Source of the DNA: an uncultured Muribaculaceae bacterium
GTDB taxonomy: Bacteria > Bacteroidota > Bacteroidia > Bacteroidales > Muribaculaceae
Reading direction: 5' to 3'
Assembly: GCA_944320595.1 (NCBI GenBank)
Contig: CALUIB010000039.1
Span: 42,097 to 106,096 of the forward strand
Length of the DNA stretch: 64,000 bases
The translations under genes and the position numbers were made by a program. Every line of letters starts with the position of its first letter. Position 1 is the stretch's first letter. A model generated the notes under the pieces. The model had not been told where the DNA came from. It ran no database searches and worked only from the letters and a program-made list of their open reading frames with translations. Shown here piece after piece: positions 19,357-27,350 of this stretch.

Positions 19357-20586
19357 TCAAGTGTTTATGAAAGAATCCTTAAACCCGAGGAAGTAGAGCA
19401 CCCCATCGAGGCCAATCGTTGAGATGCTTTGTTGTGCATTTGCCTTGACTTTGGGCTTTGCATGATAGGCTATGCCTAATCCTGCGGTTGTGAGCATTGG
19501 CAAATCGTTTGCTCCATCTCCAACAGCAATCGTTTGAGCAATGTTGATATTCTCGACTTGGGTTAATAGCTTGAGCAGTTCTGCCTTTCGTGTACCATCG
19601 ACAATATCTCCAACGTAATGACCAGTGAGTTTTCCATCGATAATTTCGAGTTCATTTGCATATACATAATCTATGCCGTACCGTTGTTTTAAATAATTTC
19701 CAAAATAGGTGAAACCGCCCGAAAGTATTGCAATTTTGTAGCCAGTTCGTTTCAATACTTTCATTAATCGGTCGGCACCTTCAGCAATAGGCAGATGCTC
19801 GGCAATATCTTTCATGACTGATTCGTCAAGTCCTTTTAGCATAGCCACCCTGCGGGTAAAACTTTCCTTGAAGTCGATTTCTCCACGCATGGCACTTTCG
19901 GTAATGGCTCGCACCTCTTTGCCAACGCCTGCCCGTTCGGCCAATTCGTCGATTACCTCAGTTTCAATTAAGGTGGAGTCCATATCAAAGCATATAAGCC
20001 TACGGCACCTGCGGAATATTGTGTCTTCTTGCAGCGACAAGTCAAAATCGAGTTTGTTGGTAAGTTGCATGAAGTCGCGTTGCATTTTGTCTTTATCGAA
20101 TGGTGTTCCTCTTACAGAAAATTCAATGCACGTTTTGCCACCTACGGCTCCCTCCTCGTTTAGAGGCATGCGCCCTGTTAGTCGCTGTATCATATCGATA
20201 TTAAGCCCCTGTTCGGCCACTATCGCAGTAACCGATGCTATTTGTTCAGCCGTTATACGGCGGCCAAGTATGGTAATAATATACCTGTTTTTCCCTTGCA
20301 GCCCTACCCATTCTTCATAATCATTGACCGAAATAGGGGAGAAGCGTATTTGCACGTTCATTTCAGCTGCCTTGAAAAGCAATTCTTTCATAATGTCGCC
20401 GCTGCGGTCGCTTGCTGTTTTAAAAAGCAACCCCAGTACGAGCGTGTGATGAATGTCGGCTTGTCCTATATCAAGTATTGATGCTCCATATTTGCCGAGT
20501 ATTGCGGTAAGAGCCGATGTGACCCCAGGCCGGTCTTGTCCTGATATATTTATTTGTATGAGTTCCAAATTTTGAGGTTCTGCCAT
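19357..20586 (-). CDS. serB: Phosphoserine phosphatase with two ACT domains
   Basis: A 409-residue protein. Two N-terminal ACT domains (about 5-80 and 95-175) precede an HAD phosphatase domain (about 195-405). The nucleophile motif is DMDSTLIE (D201, D203), followed by ILSGGFTYFG and GDGANDLPML. It dephosphorylates phosphoserine, the last step of serine synthesis; the ACT domains suggest amino acid control. The longer frame beginning at 20649 starts upstream of a promoter -7 box at 20631-20638, so a start at 20592 or 20586 is more likely; 20586 gives MAEPQNLELIQ. Confidence 0.93.
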   Translation of the reverse strand: MAEPQNLELIQINISGQDRPGVTSALTAILGKYGASILDIGQADIHHTLVLGLLFKTASDRSGDIMKELLFKAAEMNVQIRFSPISVNDYEEWVGLQGKNRYIITILGRRITAEQIASVTAIVAEQGLNIDMIQRLTGRMPLNEEGAVGGKTCIEFSVRGTPFDKDKMQRDFMQLTNKLDFDLSLQEDTIFRRCRRLICFDMDSTLIETEVIDELAERAGVGKEVRAITESAMRGEIDFKESFTRRVAMLKGLDESVMKDIAEHLPIAEGADRLMKVLKRTGYKIAILSGGFTYFGNYLKQRYGIDYVYANELEIIDGKLTGHYVGDIVDGTRKAELLKLLTQVENINIAQTIAVGDGANDLPMLTTAGLGIAYHAKPKVKANAQQSISTIGLDGVLYFLGFKDSFINT

Positions 20587-20630
20587 ATACATTTTAATTA
20601 GTGATGTATCGTACTTTGCTATTCCACTGC

Positions 20631-20638
20631 CAAAATTA
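20631..20638 (-). promoter_or_regulatory. Candidate -7 box for serB
   Basis: TAATTTTG on the minus strand fits TAnnTTTG and would start RNA near 20624, about 32-38 bases before the preferred serB start. No clear TTTG at the right distance upstream was found. Confidence 0.45.
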
Positions 20639-20699
20639 CTAAATATCATTGGAATAATCGAACAAAATGAGCAGATTAACGCAATAGAAATTGAGATGT

Positions 20700-20865
20700 T
20701 AGTAGTTAGAGGTAAATTTAAAGGTCAAATTGCAACACGATGATGTCGGCACGAAACAGGTGTTCCAGTTCCGCATACACATTGGGATTGTAAACAATGC
20801 CAACGAGAGGGTAGCAAGTTTGTGTTTTGCCGCTTGCTATCCTCTCGCTAGTCGATAATTGGATT
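20700..20865. other. Non-coding decayed stretch
   Basis: A short minus-strand frame reads YPLVGIVYNPNVYAELEH and continues to a stop near 20718, but it has no credible start and no family I recognise. GC content is visibly higher than in the surrounding intergenic DNA. It may be the remains of a gene. Confidence 0.35.
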
Positions 20866-21047
20866 CAGAGCAATGGCAGCACTACCGTGAACATGAAATC
20901 CGACTTCATCACTTCGATGTGCTTGCCGTGAATGCGGTATTACTGTTCCAAGTTATCCAGCCCCATGCGGTTCTTGCTCACCGAACTGCGCAATTGCAGG
21001 TTGTTGATCACCGTCACATTTTCTTCGCTGATGCGGAATTGTTTCAT
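20865..21047 (-). pseudogene. Remnant of a LytS-type sensor histidine kinase, C-terminal end
   Basis: The minus-strand frame from 21047 reads 61 codons with one internal stop (TAA at 20940-20942). It contains VTVINNLQLRSS, NRMGLDNLEQ, stop, YRIHGKHIEV and FTVVLPLL. This order matches the end of the HATPase domain of LytTR-associated histidine kinases, which have a GLxNI..RY stretch and a final FxVxLPL. No kinase N-terminal part or response regulator is present. It is a decayed fragment, probably from the same import as the neighbouring transporter remnant. Confidence 0.6.
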
Positions 21048-21084
21048 TAGCCCGAAAATATTCCTTTTTCTTCTATTGTTTTAA

Positions 21085-21525
21085 TTAAAGTCTAATCATA
21101 GCCACTCCAATTATCATCAGCGCAATGCCGACAAACTGAACCGGAGTTATCTTTCTTTTCATTGCTCCCATCCAGCCATGACCTTCCATCAGAAAGCTGA
21201 GTGCCATCTGTCCGAGCAGGAGCGCCATAAAGAACGCTCCGACTCCAATCTGCGGTATCAGCCAAGCGTTGCCGAATACAGACATTGCTCCATATATATC
21301 GTCCAGCCACATCCACCTCGGATTGCCTTTGGCGAAAGCCCCACACACACGACGTATTTTCCCGTTACCGACACAGACCGCCGCAATGACGGCGGTAACT
21401 ATCAGGAACGATACGGTGGAAGCCTGTACTGCCGAGCCGAAGCATACGCCCAACCTCCGTAAATCGTTCCGAAGGATGCCATCAGGCAGCCCGCAACGAT
21501 GCCTGTGAGTTGTTGTATGGCTCAA
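21085..21525 (-). pseudogene. Frameshifted DMT-type (YdcZ/DUF606-like) small transporter
   Basis: The 3' two thirds read as a membrane protein in one frame: GSAVQASTVSFLIVTAVIAAV, then three further hydrophobic helices ending IALMIIGVAMIRL. The N-terminal helix of the family appears in another frame just upstream (GIVAGCLMASFGTIYGG), so at least one frameshift separates them, and an in-frame TGA precedes. The long-frame N-terminus (MSHTTTHRHRCG) is an out-of-frame artefact. GC content is higher than in the neighbours, suggesting foreign origin. The family exports small molecules in other bacteria; here it should be non-functional. Confidence 0.6.
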
Positions 21526-22019
21526 ATAGCTGTTGCTTTGTGGCTCAAATCCACATTAACGCCAAATGTTTTCACGAATAAGTGCTTGGCGATTAAAGTA
21601 GTGTGACTTTATTGATTGATCATTTGAGAAGATGTTGAACGCCGAAACAACAGGTGATAATGACCATGAACTTTGTTACCTACACCTAAGAGAAATGAGA
21701 AAAGCTCATATAAACCGAAAACATATAGTATTTTACGGAATATTTTCGCATATAAAGTTATTTTTTTGCTCATTTTCTGAGATAATAGCAGCCATAGTTT
21801 TAACAGTCATATCGAACGCATCAATTTGTTAAAATATGCCGTAAAACATATTTGTGTGGCACAATGAAAAGCTCGTCCCATTCGCGCTCTTAACGTATTA
21901 AGATAATAAAAGTTTAAAAGTTAATACAGCAACCGATTCGGCGTTTCACAATTAACTCTTTTACAAATAATTAATTCGGCTATCGTTTGTCGATGTTTTG
22001 CAGTACGAAATATTTGCAT
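21526..22019. other. AT-rich intergenic region with a long inverted repeat
   Basis: No gene is supported. The main structure is an inverted repeat at 21731-21746 and 21831-21846 (15 of 16 positions match). The rest is AT-rich spacer leading to the promoter at 21997-22027. Confidence 0.6.
21731..21846. repeat. 16-base inverted repeat with 84-base spacer
   Basis: TTTTACGGAATATTTT (21731-21746) and the inverse of TTTTACGGCATATTTT (21831-21846) differ at one position. The spacer is AT-rich and holds no convincing ORF. It could be a small MITE-like element or the end of a decayed mobile element; no flanking target duplication was identified. Confidence 0.55.
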
Positions 22020-22027
22020 TAATTTTG
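21997..22027 (+). promoter_or_regulatory. Promoter of the thioredoxin-like gene
   Basis: TTTG (21997-22000), a 19-base spacer and TAATTTTG (22020-22027) match the Bacteroidota consensus. RNA would start near 22034, leaving a 5' UTR of about 140 bases that contains several competing hairpins (22098-22136). Confidence 0.7.
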
Positions 22028-22097
22028 CAGTGTTTTAGGTTGCCACTACGTGAAGTAATTCACACATTTAGAGAAAAGTTGTAATGTGGCATAAGAA

Positions 22098-22136
22098 CGC
22101 CGAAACTCGGCGGGGGTCTTTTTCCGAGTATGCTCG
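22098..22136 (+). promoter_or_regulatory. Competing hairpins in a 5' UTR
   Basis: Three mutually exclusive stems share bases: CGCCGA/TCGGCG (22098-22103 with 22107-22112), ACTCGG/CCGAGT (22105-22110 with 22124-22129), and CGAG/CTCG (22125-22128 with 22133-22136). The first is followed by GGGGTCTTTTT, so it could act as a weak terminator. No leader peptide with biased codons was seen. Confidence 0.35.
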
Positions 22137-22172
22137 CAAACCGACCTTTATTGTTTATTTAAATTGTAACTA

Positions 22173-22655
22173 ATGAAAAAATTTCTTTTGACTGTTGCCA
22201 GTGCACTTGTATTATTGGTGGTTCCGTCGGCCTATTCTCCGACAGACACAATCATTGGAAAAGATGCTCCAAATTTTGAAGTGGTTAATGGCAACAGAGT
22301 GGTTGAGATTGAGAAACTAAAAGGCCGTTATATCTTATTATCGTTTTGGTCTTCAGTCGATCCAAAGTCAAGGTTGGCAAACAAGGCATACAACGATGTT
22401 GCGGCTGAAGAGACTGCTGCTATGGAATATGTGGCAATTAATCTTGACCCATCAGCAAAGGTATTTGAAGAAATTGTGAAAATTGATGGCCTCAATGCCA
22501 TAAACCAATTCCGCCCCAAAGCCGACAATACTTCTTTAATTGAGGATGGTTACGGGTTGCGTAGCGGTTTTGTAAGTTTCCTTATCAATCCGAAAGGGGA
22601 GGTGGTAGCACAAGACCCCTCTATTGATGAAATTAAAGCCTTGGTTAAGGCTTGA
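22173..22655 (+). CDS. Secreted thioredoxin-fold protein lacking the CxxC motif
   Basis: A 160-residue protein with a signal peptide (about 1-20) and a TlpA/AhpC-like thioredoxin fold. GKDAPNFEVVNG (29-40) and LLSFWSS (55-61) are the usual beta-strand/active-site segments, and VSFLINPKGEVVAQDP near the C-terminus is the conserved late strand-turn. Where TlpA proteins have WCPPC, this one has V62 D63 P64 K65 S66, so both redox cysteines are replaced. It cannot catalyse disulfide exchange in the usual way and may be a structural or binding relative. It has its own promoter and faces convergently onto the next gene. Confidence 0.75.
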   Translation: MKKFLLTVASALVLLVVPSAYSPTDTIIGKDAPNFEVVNGNRVVEIEKLKGRYILLSFWSSVDPKSRLANKAYNDVAAEETAAMEYVAINLDPSAKVFEEIVKIDGLNAINQFRPKADNTSLIEDGYGLRSGFVSFLINPKGEVVAQDPSIDEIKALVKA

Positions 22656-22855
22656 TTCCCAATGTACGCGGGATAAGCGGGCGTTAGAAAAGGGCTAATT
22701 GGGCAGTGTTTTTGATATGAACTGGCAATACTTCGGGCTTGTTGTCGAAGAATGATTAGCAAGCCCCTCACAGAGAGTAGCCGTATCGGGTCGTTTCATT
22801 GCATTGCTGTTTTTTTTGGTTTGTCATTTGCGTTTTATTCCGCCTTTTAGATATG

Positions 22856-22893
22856 AAAAGAGGGTGTGTCAAAATTTCGGCACACCCTCTTTT
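22856..22893. terminator. Bidirectional intrinsic terminator
   Basis: A perfect 13-bp stem (AAAAGAGGGTGTG, 22856-22868, with 22881-22893) and 12-base loop has A on the left and T on the right. It separates the thioredoxin-like gene (plus) from the PCMD protein gene (minus). Confidence 0.8.
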
Positions 22894-22917
22894 GGTAATA
22901 ATTATGTTCTAGCGCTG

Positions 22918-25395
22918 TTATTTTACAACCACTTTGGATATTGTATCGGCAATACGCACAATGTATATGCCAGTTTCCATTTCGATATTAGCGTTTTCGT
23001 TAATAGTCTCACTTCTTAGCAATTGCCCGGTTATGCTATACACATTTACTGTGCCTGTATATCCATTTATGGCTATTGAGCCTGTGTTGCCGTAGATGGT
23101 TCCTATGTTGTCGTTGATATTGTTTACCGATACGTGTTCTACTTTGTCGCTAGTGAAAGTGACCGTGATGGGAAGATTATTGTCAACCCATAAAACATCG
23201 ATCTTGAAGTCGATTTTGCCGTCAGCGGATATTGTGCCATTGATGTCAACATTGGCAGTGATGTTGCCGCCCATCAATTTCATTCCACTAACAGAACCTT
23301 CGTAAACCGTGTTTCCGTTTTCGATTGTCATCGACACATTTTCTACTACAATATCTCCGAGTGGGAGTGTCGCGCCTGCCATGGTTATTTGCAGGTCAGA
23401 CAGGGTGAATGTGCAAGAGTTGTCGCCAGTTTGTAATATCTCGATAGCATCCTCTTGGTTATCTACTATCAATATACCTTCCATTTCCACATTCAAGTAA
23501 CCAGAATATTCCTTAACCTCATAAACCTTGTTGGTGGTAAATGTCACTGCAATTGGAATGTCGGTTTCTCCATAGTGCCAAATAACATCAATCTTGAAAT
23601 CTACCAAGTCATCACTGGTAATTGTTCCGTTGATTGCCACATCGGCGATAATCTCACCGTTCATTAATTGCATATTTTTAACCTCTCCGGCGTAAGTTTC
23701 AGTGCCATTCTCAGTGGCCAATGCCATGTTATCAACCACAATGTCGCCAAGATGCAAATCCATTGACAAGATGCTGAAATCGGGCAATGTGAACTTGCAG
23801 CTATTGTCGCCATAGTTAGCTATTTCAACCTCTTTGGCCTCGTTTGCAACTAATATTTCTTCGCCCATTGCGATGTTCAAGAACCCGCTATGTTTCTTGG
23901 TTGAAGTCACGGCTTTTTGTGAGCTGAATGTCACATTGATTGGCATATTGTTCCAAGTGACATTAATATCGAAATCAATGTTGCTTTCTGCGTCTATTGT
24001 GCCGCTGATATCAACGTCGGCTACTATCGATTGTAATTCAAGCCCCTTGACAGTTCCTTTGTATGTTTTAATGCCGTTGTCTTCGGTCATAGTTACATTT
24101 TCAACCACAATGTTGCCAAACGACATACTGCTGCCAAGGCTGAAGTTTGGCAACATGAATGTGCAGATGCCTTCTTCTACTACATCGATTTGTATCGTTG
24201 CTGCTTGGTTTTGCGCCAATGGCGACCCTGCCATCGAGATATTAAGATAGCCTTCGTGCGTTTCAGTAGAGATGGGGTCGGAGTAGGAGATGGTGTAAAC
24301 ATGTTCGGTTTCTCCATCAATATCCTCGCCGCCTTGGTTGGTGACGGTAATGGTGATTTTCTTTTCATCGGCATTCAAAGCCACTTTGGCTTCAGCGAAC
24401 TTGCTTTTAGTGGTCGCAACTACTTCTTCGGCTGAAGTCGGTATCACTCCTACGACATTGTATTCGTATGTGTCATCGAGTAAGTTGATATTGCGTCCAG
24501 CAATAGACAGCTTGCTGAGGGTAGAGTAGTAAACAAGCGAAACGTCATCGACATTTAGAAAATTACCTTCTCCAATATTTTCGCGGGCATCAAAATAGTT
24601 TGCAGATGAAATCACAATATTTAGCATCTCTGGTGCTGCTGTTGTTGTCTCGTAGTTAATATCATATACGAAGTTTGTCCAATCCGTAAAGTCTCCGTCG
24701 ATATATTCTTCTAATTTTGAAACTAATTCAAAATCTTCTGATTTTGTAACGCCATCAGTTACCATGCCAAGAACATCTCTGTCACGGTTCAGCATGGTAA
24801 TTTCTTTAACATTACCAACTAAAGGCATATCCAGTCCTATTTTCATTTTGGACGAAGTTTCCCCTTTCCAAGAATATAGCAGGACTGTTGCTTTTTCTGT
24901 GCTATTAAGTTTCCCGCTAGTTGCTGTGGTTCCATGTGTGCGTTTTATCCACAGCGAAATAGCATCTGGTCGGTATGTGAAATTAATCCCACCATAAGAA
25001 CCTCCATCGCTATCCTCAATATTTGAGCTGCCATAACTCCATGCTTCTCCAAGTGTGATGTAGGCAGGAGCTGTAGAGCCAAGGGTACCAATTCCGCAAT
25101 AAATATTGGTTAAATTTGTAGAATAAGTATTTGCTTGTGTTTGGACTCTGTCTTTGGTATTTTGTACAACAAGTTCTTTTTCAACAAAAGACTGCTTGAT
25201 GTTTGACGCACTCCACATGGGTGGTTGGTGGCCAACAGGTGTGTCTCCTCCGTTAGGATAGCATACTTCCCACAGGCCGTCAAATGAGCCAATGTCTTTA
25301 GTGGTAATTTCTTCATTTGCAACAGGCAACTGTTGCGCCATGGATATTCCTGAAAAGGCAATGGCCATGGCTAATAATGTGTAAACTTTCTTCAT
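22918..25395 (-). CDS. Secreted PCMD / calycin-repeat protein with T9SS sorting domain
   Basis: An 825-residue secreted or surface protein. In order: signal peptide (about 1-20); PCMD-like domain, putative carbohydrate metabolism (about 30-300), followed by a beta-rich linker; three calycin-like beta-barrel repeats of about 120 residues starting at HEGYLNISM, HSGFLNIAM and YSGYLNVEM, each with a GDIVVENV/GNIVVENV core and an NGTI..D..VDFKIDV segment; and a C-terminal Por/T9SS type A sorting domain (GYTGTVNVYSITGQLL ... GIYIVRI) that should target it to the type IX secretion system and cell surface. PCMD proteins are found near polysaccharide-use genes, but no sus pair is adjacent. The ligand is unknown. 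Confidence 0.8.
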   Translation of the reverse strand: MKKVYTLLAMAIAFSGISMAQQLPVANEEITTKDIGSFDGLWEVCYPNGGDTPVGHQPPMWSASNIKQSFVEKELVVQNTKDRVQTQANTYSTNLTNIYCGIGTLGSTAPAYITLGEAWSYGSSNIEDSDGGSYGGINFTYRPDAISLWIKRTHGTTATSGKLNSTEKATVLLYSWKGETSSKMKIGLDMPLVGNVKEITMLNRDRDVLGMVTDGVTKSEDFELVSKLEEYIDGDFTDWTNFVYDINYETTTAAPEMLNIVISSANYFDARENIGEGNFLNVDDVSLVYYSTLSKLSIAGRNINLLDDTYEYNVVGVIPTSAEEVVATTKSKFAEAKVALNADEKKITITVTNQGGEDIDGETEHVYTISYSDPISTETHEGYLNISMAGSPLAQNQAATIQIDVVEEGICTFMLPNFSLGSSMSFGNIVVENVTMTEDNGIKTYKGTVKGLELQSIVADVDISGTIDAESNIDFDINVTWNNMPINVTFSSQKAVTSTKKHSGFLNIAMGEEILVANEAKEVEIANYGDNSCKFTLPDFSILSMDLHLGDIVVDNMALATENGTETYAGEVKNMQLMNGEIIADVAINGTITSDDLVDFKIDVIWHYGETDIPIAVTFTTNKVYEVKEYSGYLNVEMEGILIVDNQEDAIEILQTGDNSCTFTLSDLQITMAGATLPLGDIVVENVSMTIENGNTVYEGSVSGMKLMGGNITANVDINGTISADGKIDFKIDVLWVDNNLPITVTFTSDKVEHVSVNNINDNIGTIYGNTGSIAINGYTGTVNVYSITGQLLRSETINENANIEMETGIYIVRIADTISKVVVK

Positions 25396-25983
25396 AAATT
25401 ATAGCTGTGTTTGAGTTATAGTTCAAGCATAAAACGTGTGTTATGCGTCATTACCTGTTGTTATACAACAGATATAGTGGAGCAAAAGTAGCAAAAAAAC
25501 TTGGGACAGCCGCAAGCTGCTGCGTATTATCACCAAAAAATATTCTAATTATACCATTTAGGGTACATATTACAAAGAACATTCTTTAAGATAAAAAACA
25601 AACAGTATTCTAAATCATAAGTCTTAATAAAGGCCAAAATAATACTATAATACATCCGCATATTTGTTTTATAATTGCAATTATGTTAAATAGACTTTGG
25701 CAAATTTAGGATTACCCCCCTCTATTGTATTTTTTGTTTTTTGATTCTGATCGAGCGACAATTTTTTAATGTACTGCCGATATTTATTTCTTCTGATTTT
25801 CCCTATATGGTATTACTGTTTGATATTGGAATCCAAGTATGTTGAAGTTATGATCGTACAGTAACTAAGGTCATTGCTGAAACGCTTTGAATGCACCAAA
25901 CATAAAAATTTCTTGTCTCCACCTACTTCCAATAGTATTTGTTCTCATGAAGGGAAATATATAGCTGCAAAGGCTTTAACAGG
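25396..25983. other. Gene-free AT-rich region
   Basis: All six frames are broken by stops; no RNA gene was recognised. On the minus strand, TACTTTTG (25483-25490) fits a -7 box for the PCMD protein gene, about 90 bases before its ATG, without a clear -33 partner. Confidence 0.5.
25483..25490 (-). promoter_or_regulatory. Candidate -7 box for the PCMD protein gene
   Basis: TACTTTTG on the minus strand matches TAnnTTTG. It lies 88 bases before the start at 25395. No good TTTG is found 19-20 bases upstream. Confidence 0.45.
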
Positions 25984-26205
25984 TTATTTCCTATGTGCCT
26001 TAGGATTATCAGGGCAATTGAATACATAATCGCAAATATCGTATTGATTAACTTTTTCGTATGGAAGTGGTATTATATAATCGTCCTTATCAACAAGAAG
26101 TTTTATTTTATTAACTTCCTGCCTGACTGCTCGTTTTATTATCCTGTTGTACCATTTATGCCCTGTTTTATCTTTTATGATTGGTTTCTTTTTGCTACGA
26201 CTCAT
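25984..26205 (-). CDS. Small basic hypothetical protein
   Basis: A 73-residue protein starting MSRSKKKPIIKDKTGHKWYNR. The N-terminal half is strongly basic and the C-terminal half acidic/neutral, with DICDYVFNCPDN near the end. Short proteins with an MSRS(K/R)KK start are common in bacterial genomes and often occur in or near mobile elements, but I do not assign a function. It is preceded by a short leader ORF with an internal hairpin (26240-26344) and a candidate promoter at 26364-26371. Confidence 0.55.
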   Translation of the reverse strand: MSRSKKKPIIKDKTGHKWYNRIIKRAVRQEVNKIKLLVDKDDYIIPLPYEKVNQYDICDYVFNCPDNPKAHRK

Positions 26206-26239
26206 ATCAATGTTTTTTTTAGATAGTAAATATAGTGGT

Positions 26240-26344
26240 TTAATTGATTAAATCAAAAATCTTCCGCTCAAATTCATGAGCGGAAGATTCGGATTTGAAG
26301 TTTTTCATGGCATATTCGGTTCTTACAAACATTTCAAGCAGCAT
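26240..26344 (-). CDS. Possible 34-residue leader ORF with internal hairpin
   Basis: The ORF starts 20 bases after a candidate -7 box and ends with TAA 34 bases before the 73-residue gene. It encodes MLLEMFVRTEYAMKNFKS, then a C-terminal half rich in charged residues. The hairpin at 26258-26289 lies inside its last third. It could be a real small protein or a regulatory leader, or an accidental frame; only the arrangement supports it. Confidence 0.35.
   Translation of the reverse strand: MLLEMFVRTEYAMKNFKSESSAHEFERKIFDLIN
26258..26289 (-). terminator. Terminator-like hairpin inside a short leader
   Basis: A perfect 13-bp stem (26258-26270 with 26277-26289) with a 6-base loop is followed on the minus strand by TTTTTGATTT. 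It stands between a promoter-like box (26364-26371) and the 73-residue gene, so it would attenuate or end a short RNA of about 100 bases. Confidence 0.6.
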
Positions 26345-26363
26345 CGTAATATTTATGATGTTG

Positions 26364-26371
26364 CAAAGATA
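26364..26371 (-). promoter_or_regulatory. Candidate -7 box upstream of the short leader
   Basis: TATCTTTG on the minus strand matches TAnnTTTG. The nearest TTTG is 14 bases upstream, closer than usual, so strength is uncertain. Confidence 0.4.
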
Positions 26372-26515
26372 CGTCCAGCATTGGGCAAAATTCTTTCGCT
26401 ACAATGCTAAAAAATATTGTCAACATATAGAGATAGAAATCAAGCGAGGGATTTAATGTGTATTAAAAAATGCTTTTATTGTTATAGCTATCCCCTACAT
26501 ATCCCAATTAATGGC

Positions 26516-26523
26516 TATTTTTG
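26516..26523 (+). promoter_or_regulatory. Candidate -7 box for nfnAB
   Basis: TATTTTTG fits TAnnTTTG and lies 24 bases before the ATG at 26547. No matching -33 element was found. Confidence 0.4.
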
Positions 26524-26546
26524 TGAGAAAATAAGTAACATAAATA

Positions 26547-27329
26547 ATGAACAAGATTATAAGCAAGGAGCATTTCTCTGACAAAGTAGTAAAACTCGTA
26601 GTGGAGGCTCCGTTGATAGCAAAATCACGCCGTGCCGGACACTTTGTTATTGTGCGATGTGGGGAGCATGGCGAGCGAATCCCATTAACAATTGCACAGG
26701 CCGATGTAAAGAGAGGCACAATAACATTGGTAGTACAACGTGTTGGTGTTTCAACCGAAAAAATATGCGCTCTTGAGCCTGGTGATTATTTGACTGATGT
26801 AGTGGGGCCATTGGGACAGGCTACACAAATAAGGAATTACGGTACTGTGGTATGTTGTGGCGGAGGAGTGGGTGTCGCTCCCCTACTGCCTATTTTAACA
26901 GAATACAAGAAAGCTGGTAACAGGGTGATAAGTATTCTTGCTGGGCGTACAAAAGACTTGGTGATACTTGAAAAAGAAGTTCGTGAATATAGCGACGAAG
27001 TTATAATTATGACTGATGATGGCTCGTATGGGCAAAAGGGTGTTATCACTGTTGGTCTGGAGCAAGTCTTGCAACGTGAGAAGATTGATTATGTGATGAC
27101 GATAGGACCAGCCATAATGATGAAATTTGTGGCTTTACTGACAAAAAAATATAACGTACCTACCGAATGCTCCTTAAATGCCATAATGGTTGATGGAACA
27201 GGAATGTGCGGAGCATGCCGCGTGTCGGTCGGAGGAAAGACAAGATTCGTGTGCGTGGAAGGCCCAGAATTTGATGCACATGAGGTCGATTTCGATGAGC
27301 TTATGATGAGATTAAAATCGTATAATTAA
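26547..27329 (+). CDS. nfnA: NfnA/SudB-type FAD/NAD-binding reductase subunit
   Basis: A 260-residue PyrK-like protein: an FAD-binding barrel (about 1-95), an NAD-binding domain with CCGGGVGVAPLLPI (about 99-113), and a C-terminal [2Fe-2S] site with the pattern C-x11-D-G-x-G-M-C-G-A-C ... C around residues 205-240. With the next gene it should form NfnAB, a cytoplasmic NADH-dependent ferredoxin:NADP+ oxidoreductase that uses flavin electron bifurcation to make NADPH. The alternative reading is a sulfide dehydrogenase pair (SudAB), the same family. The two genes are 21 bases apart. Confidence 0.85.
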   Translation: MNKIISKEHFSDKVVKLVVEAPLIAKSRRAGHFVIVRCGEHGERIPLTIAQADVKRGTITLVVQRVGVSTEKICALEPGDYLTDVVGPLGQATQIRNYGTVVCCGGGVGVAPLLPILTEYKKAGNRVISILAGRTKDLVILEKEVREYSDEVIIMTDDGSYGQKGVITVGLEQVLQREKIDYVMTIGPAIMMKFVALLTKKYNVPTECSLNAIMVDGTGMCGACRVSVGGKTRFVCVEGPEFDAHEVDFDELMMRLKSYN

Positions 27330-27350
27330 TGCAAAAACGGAAACAAGAAA

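Noticed and set aside
19814..20320. 168-codon open frame on the plus strand
   Set aside because: Antisense to serB; serine-rich composition is the usual shadow of a coding strand.
25396..25983. Possible decayed gene
   Set aside because: Short frames with fragments such as SRWRQEIFMFGAFKAF were read, but stops are frequent in all frames and no family could be recognised.
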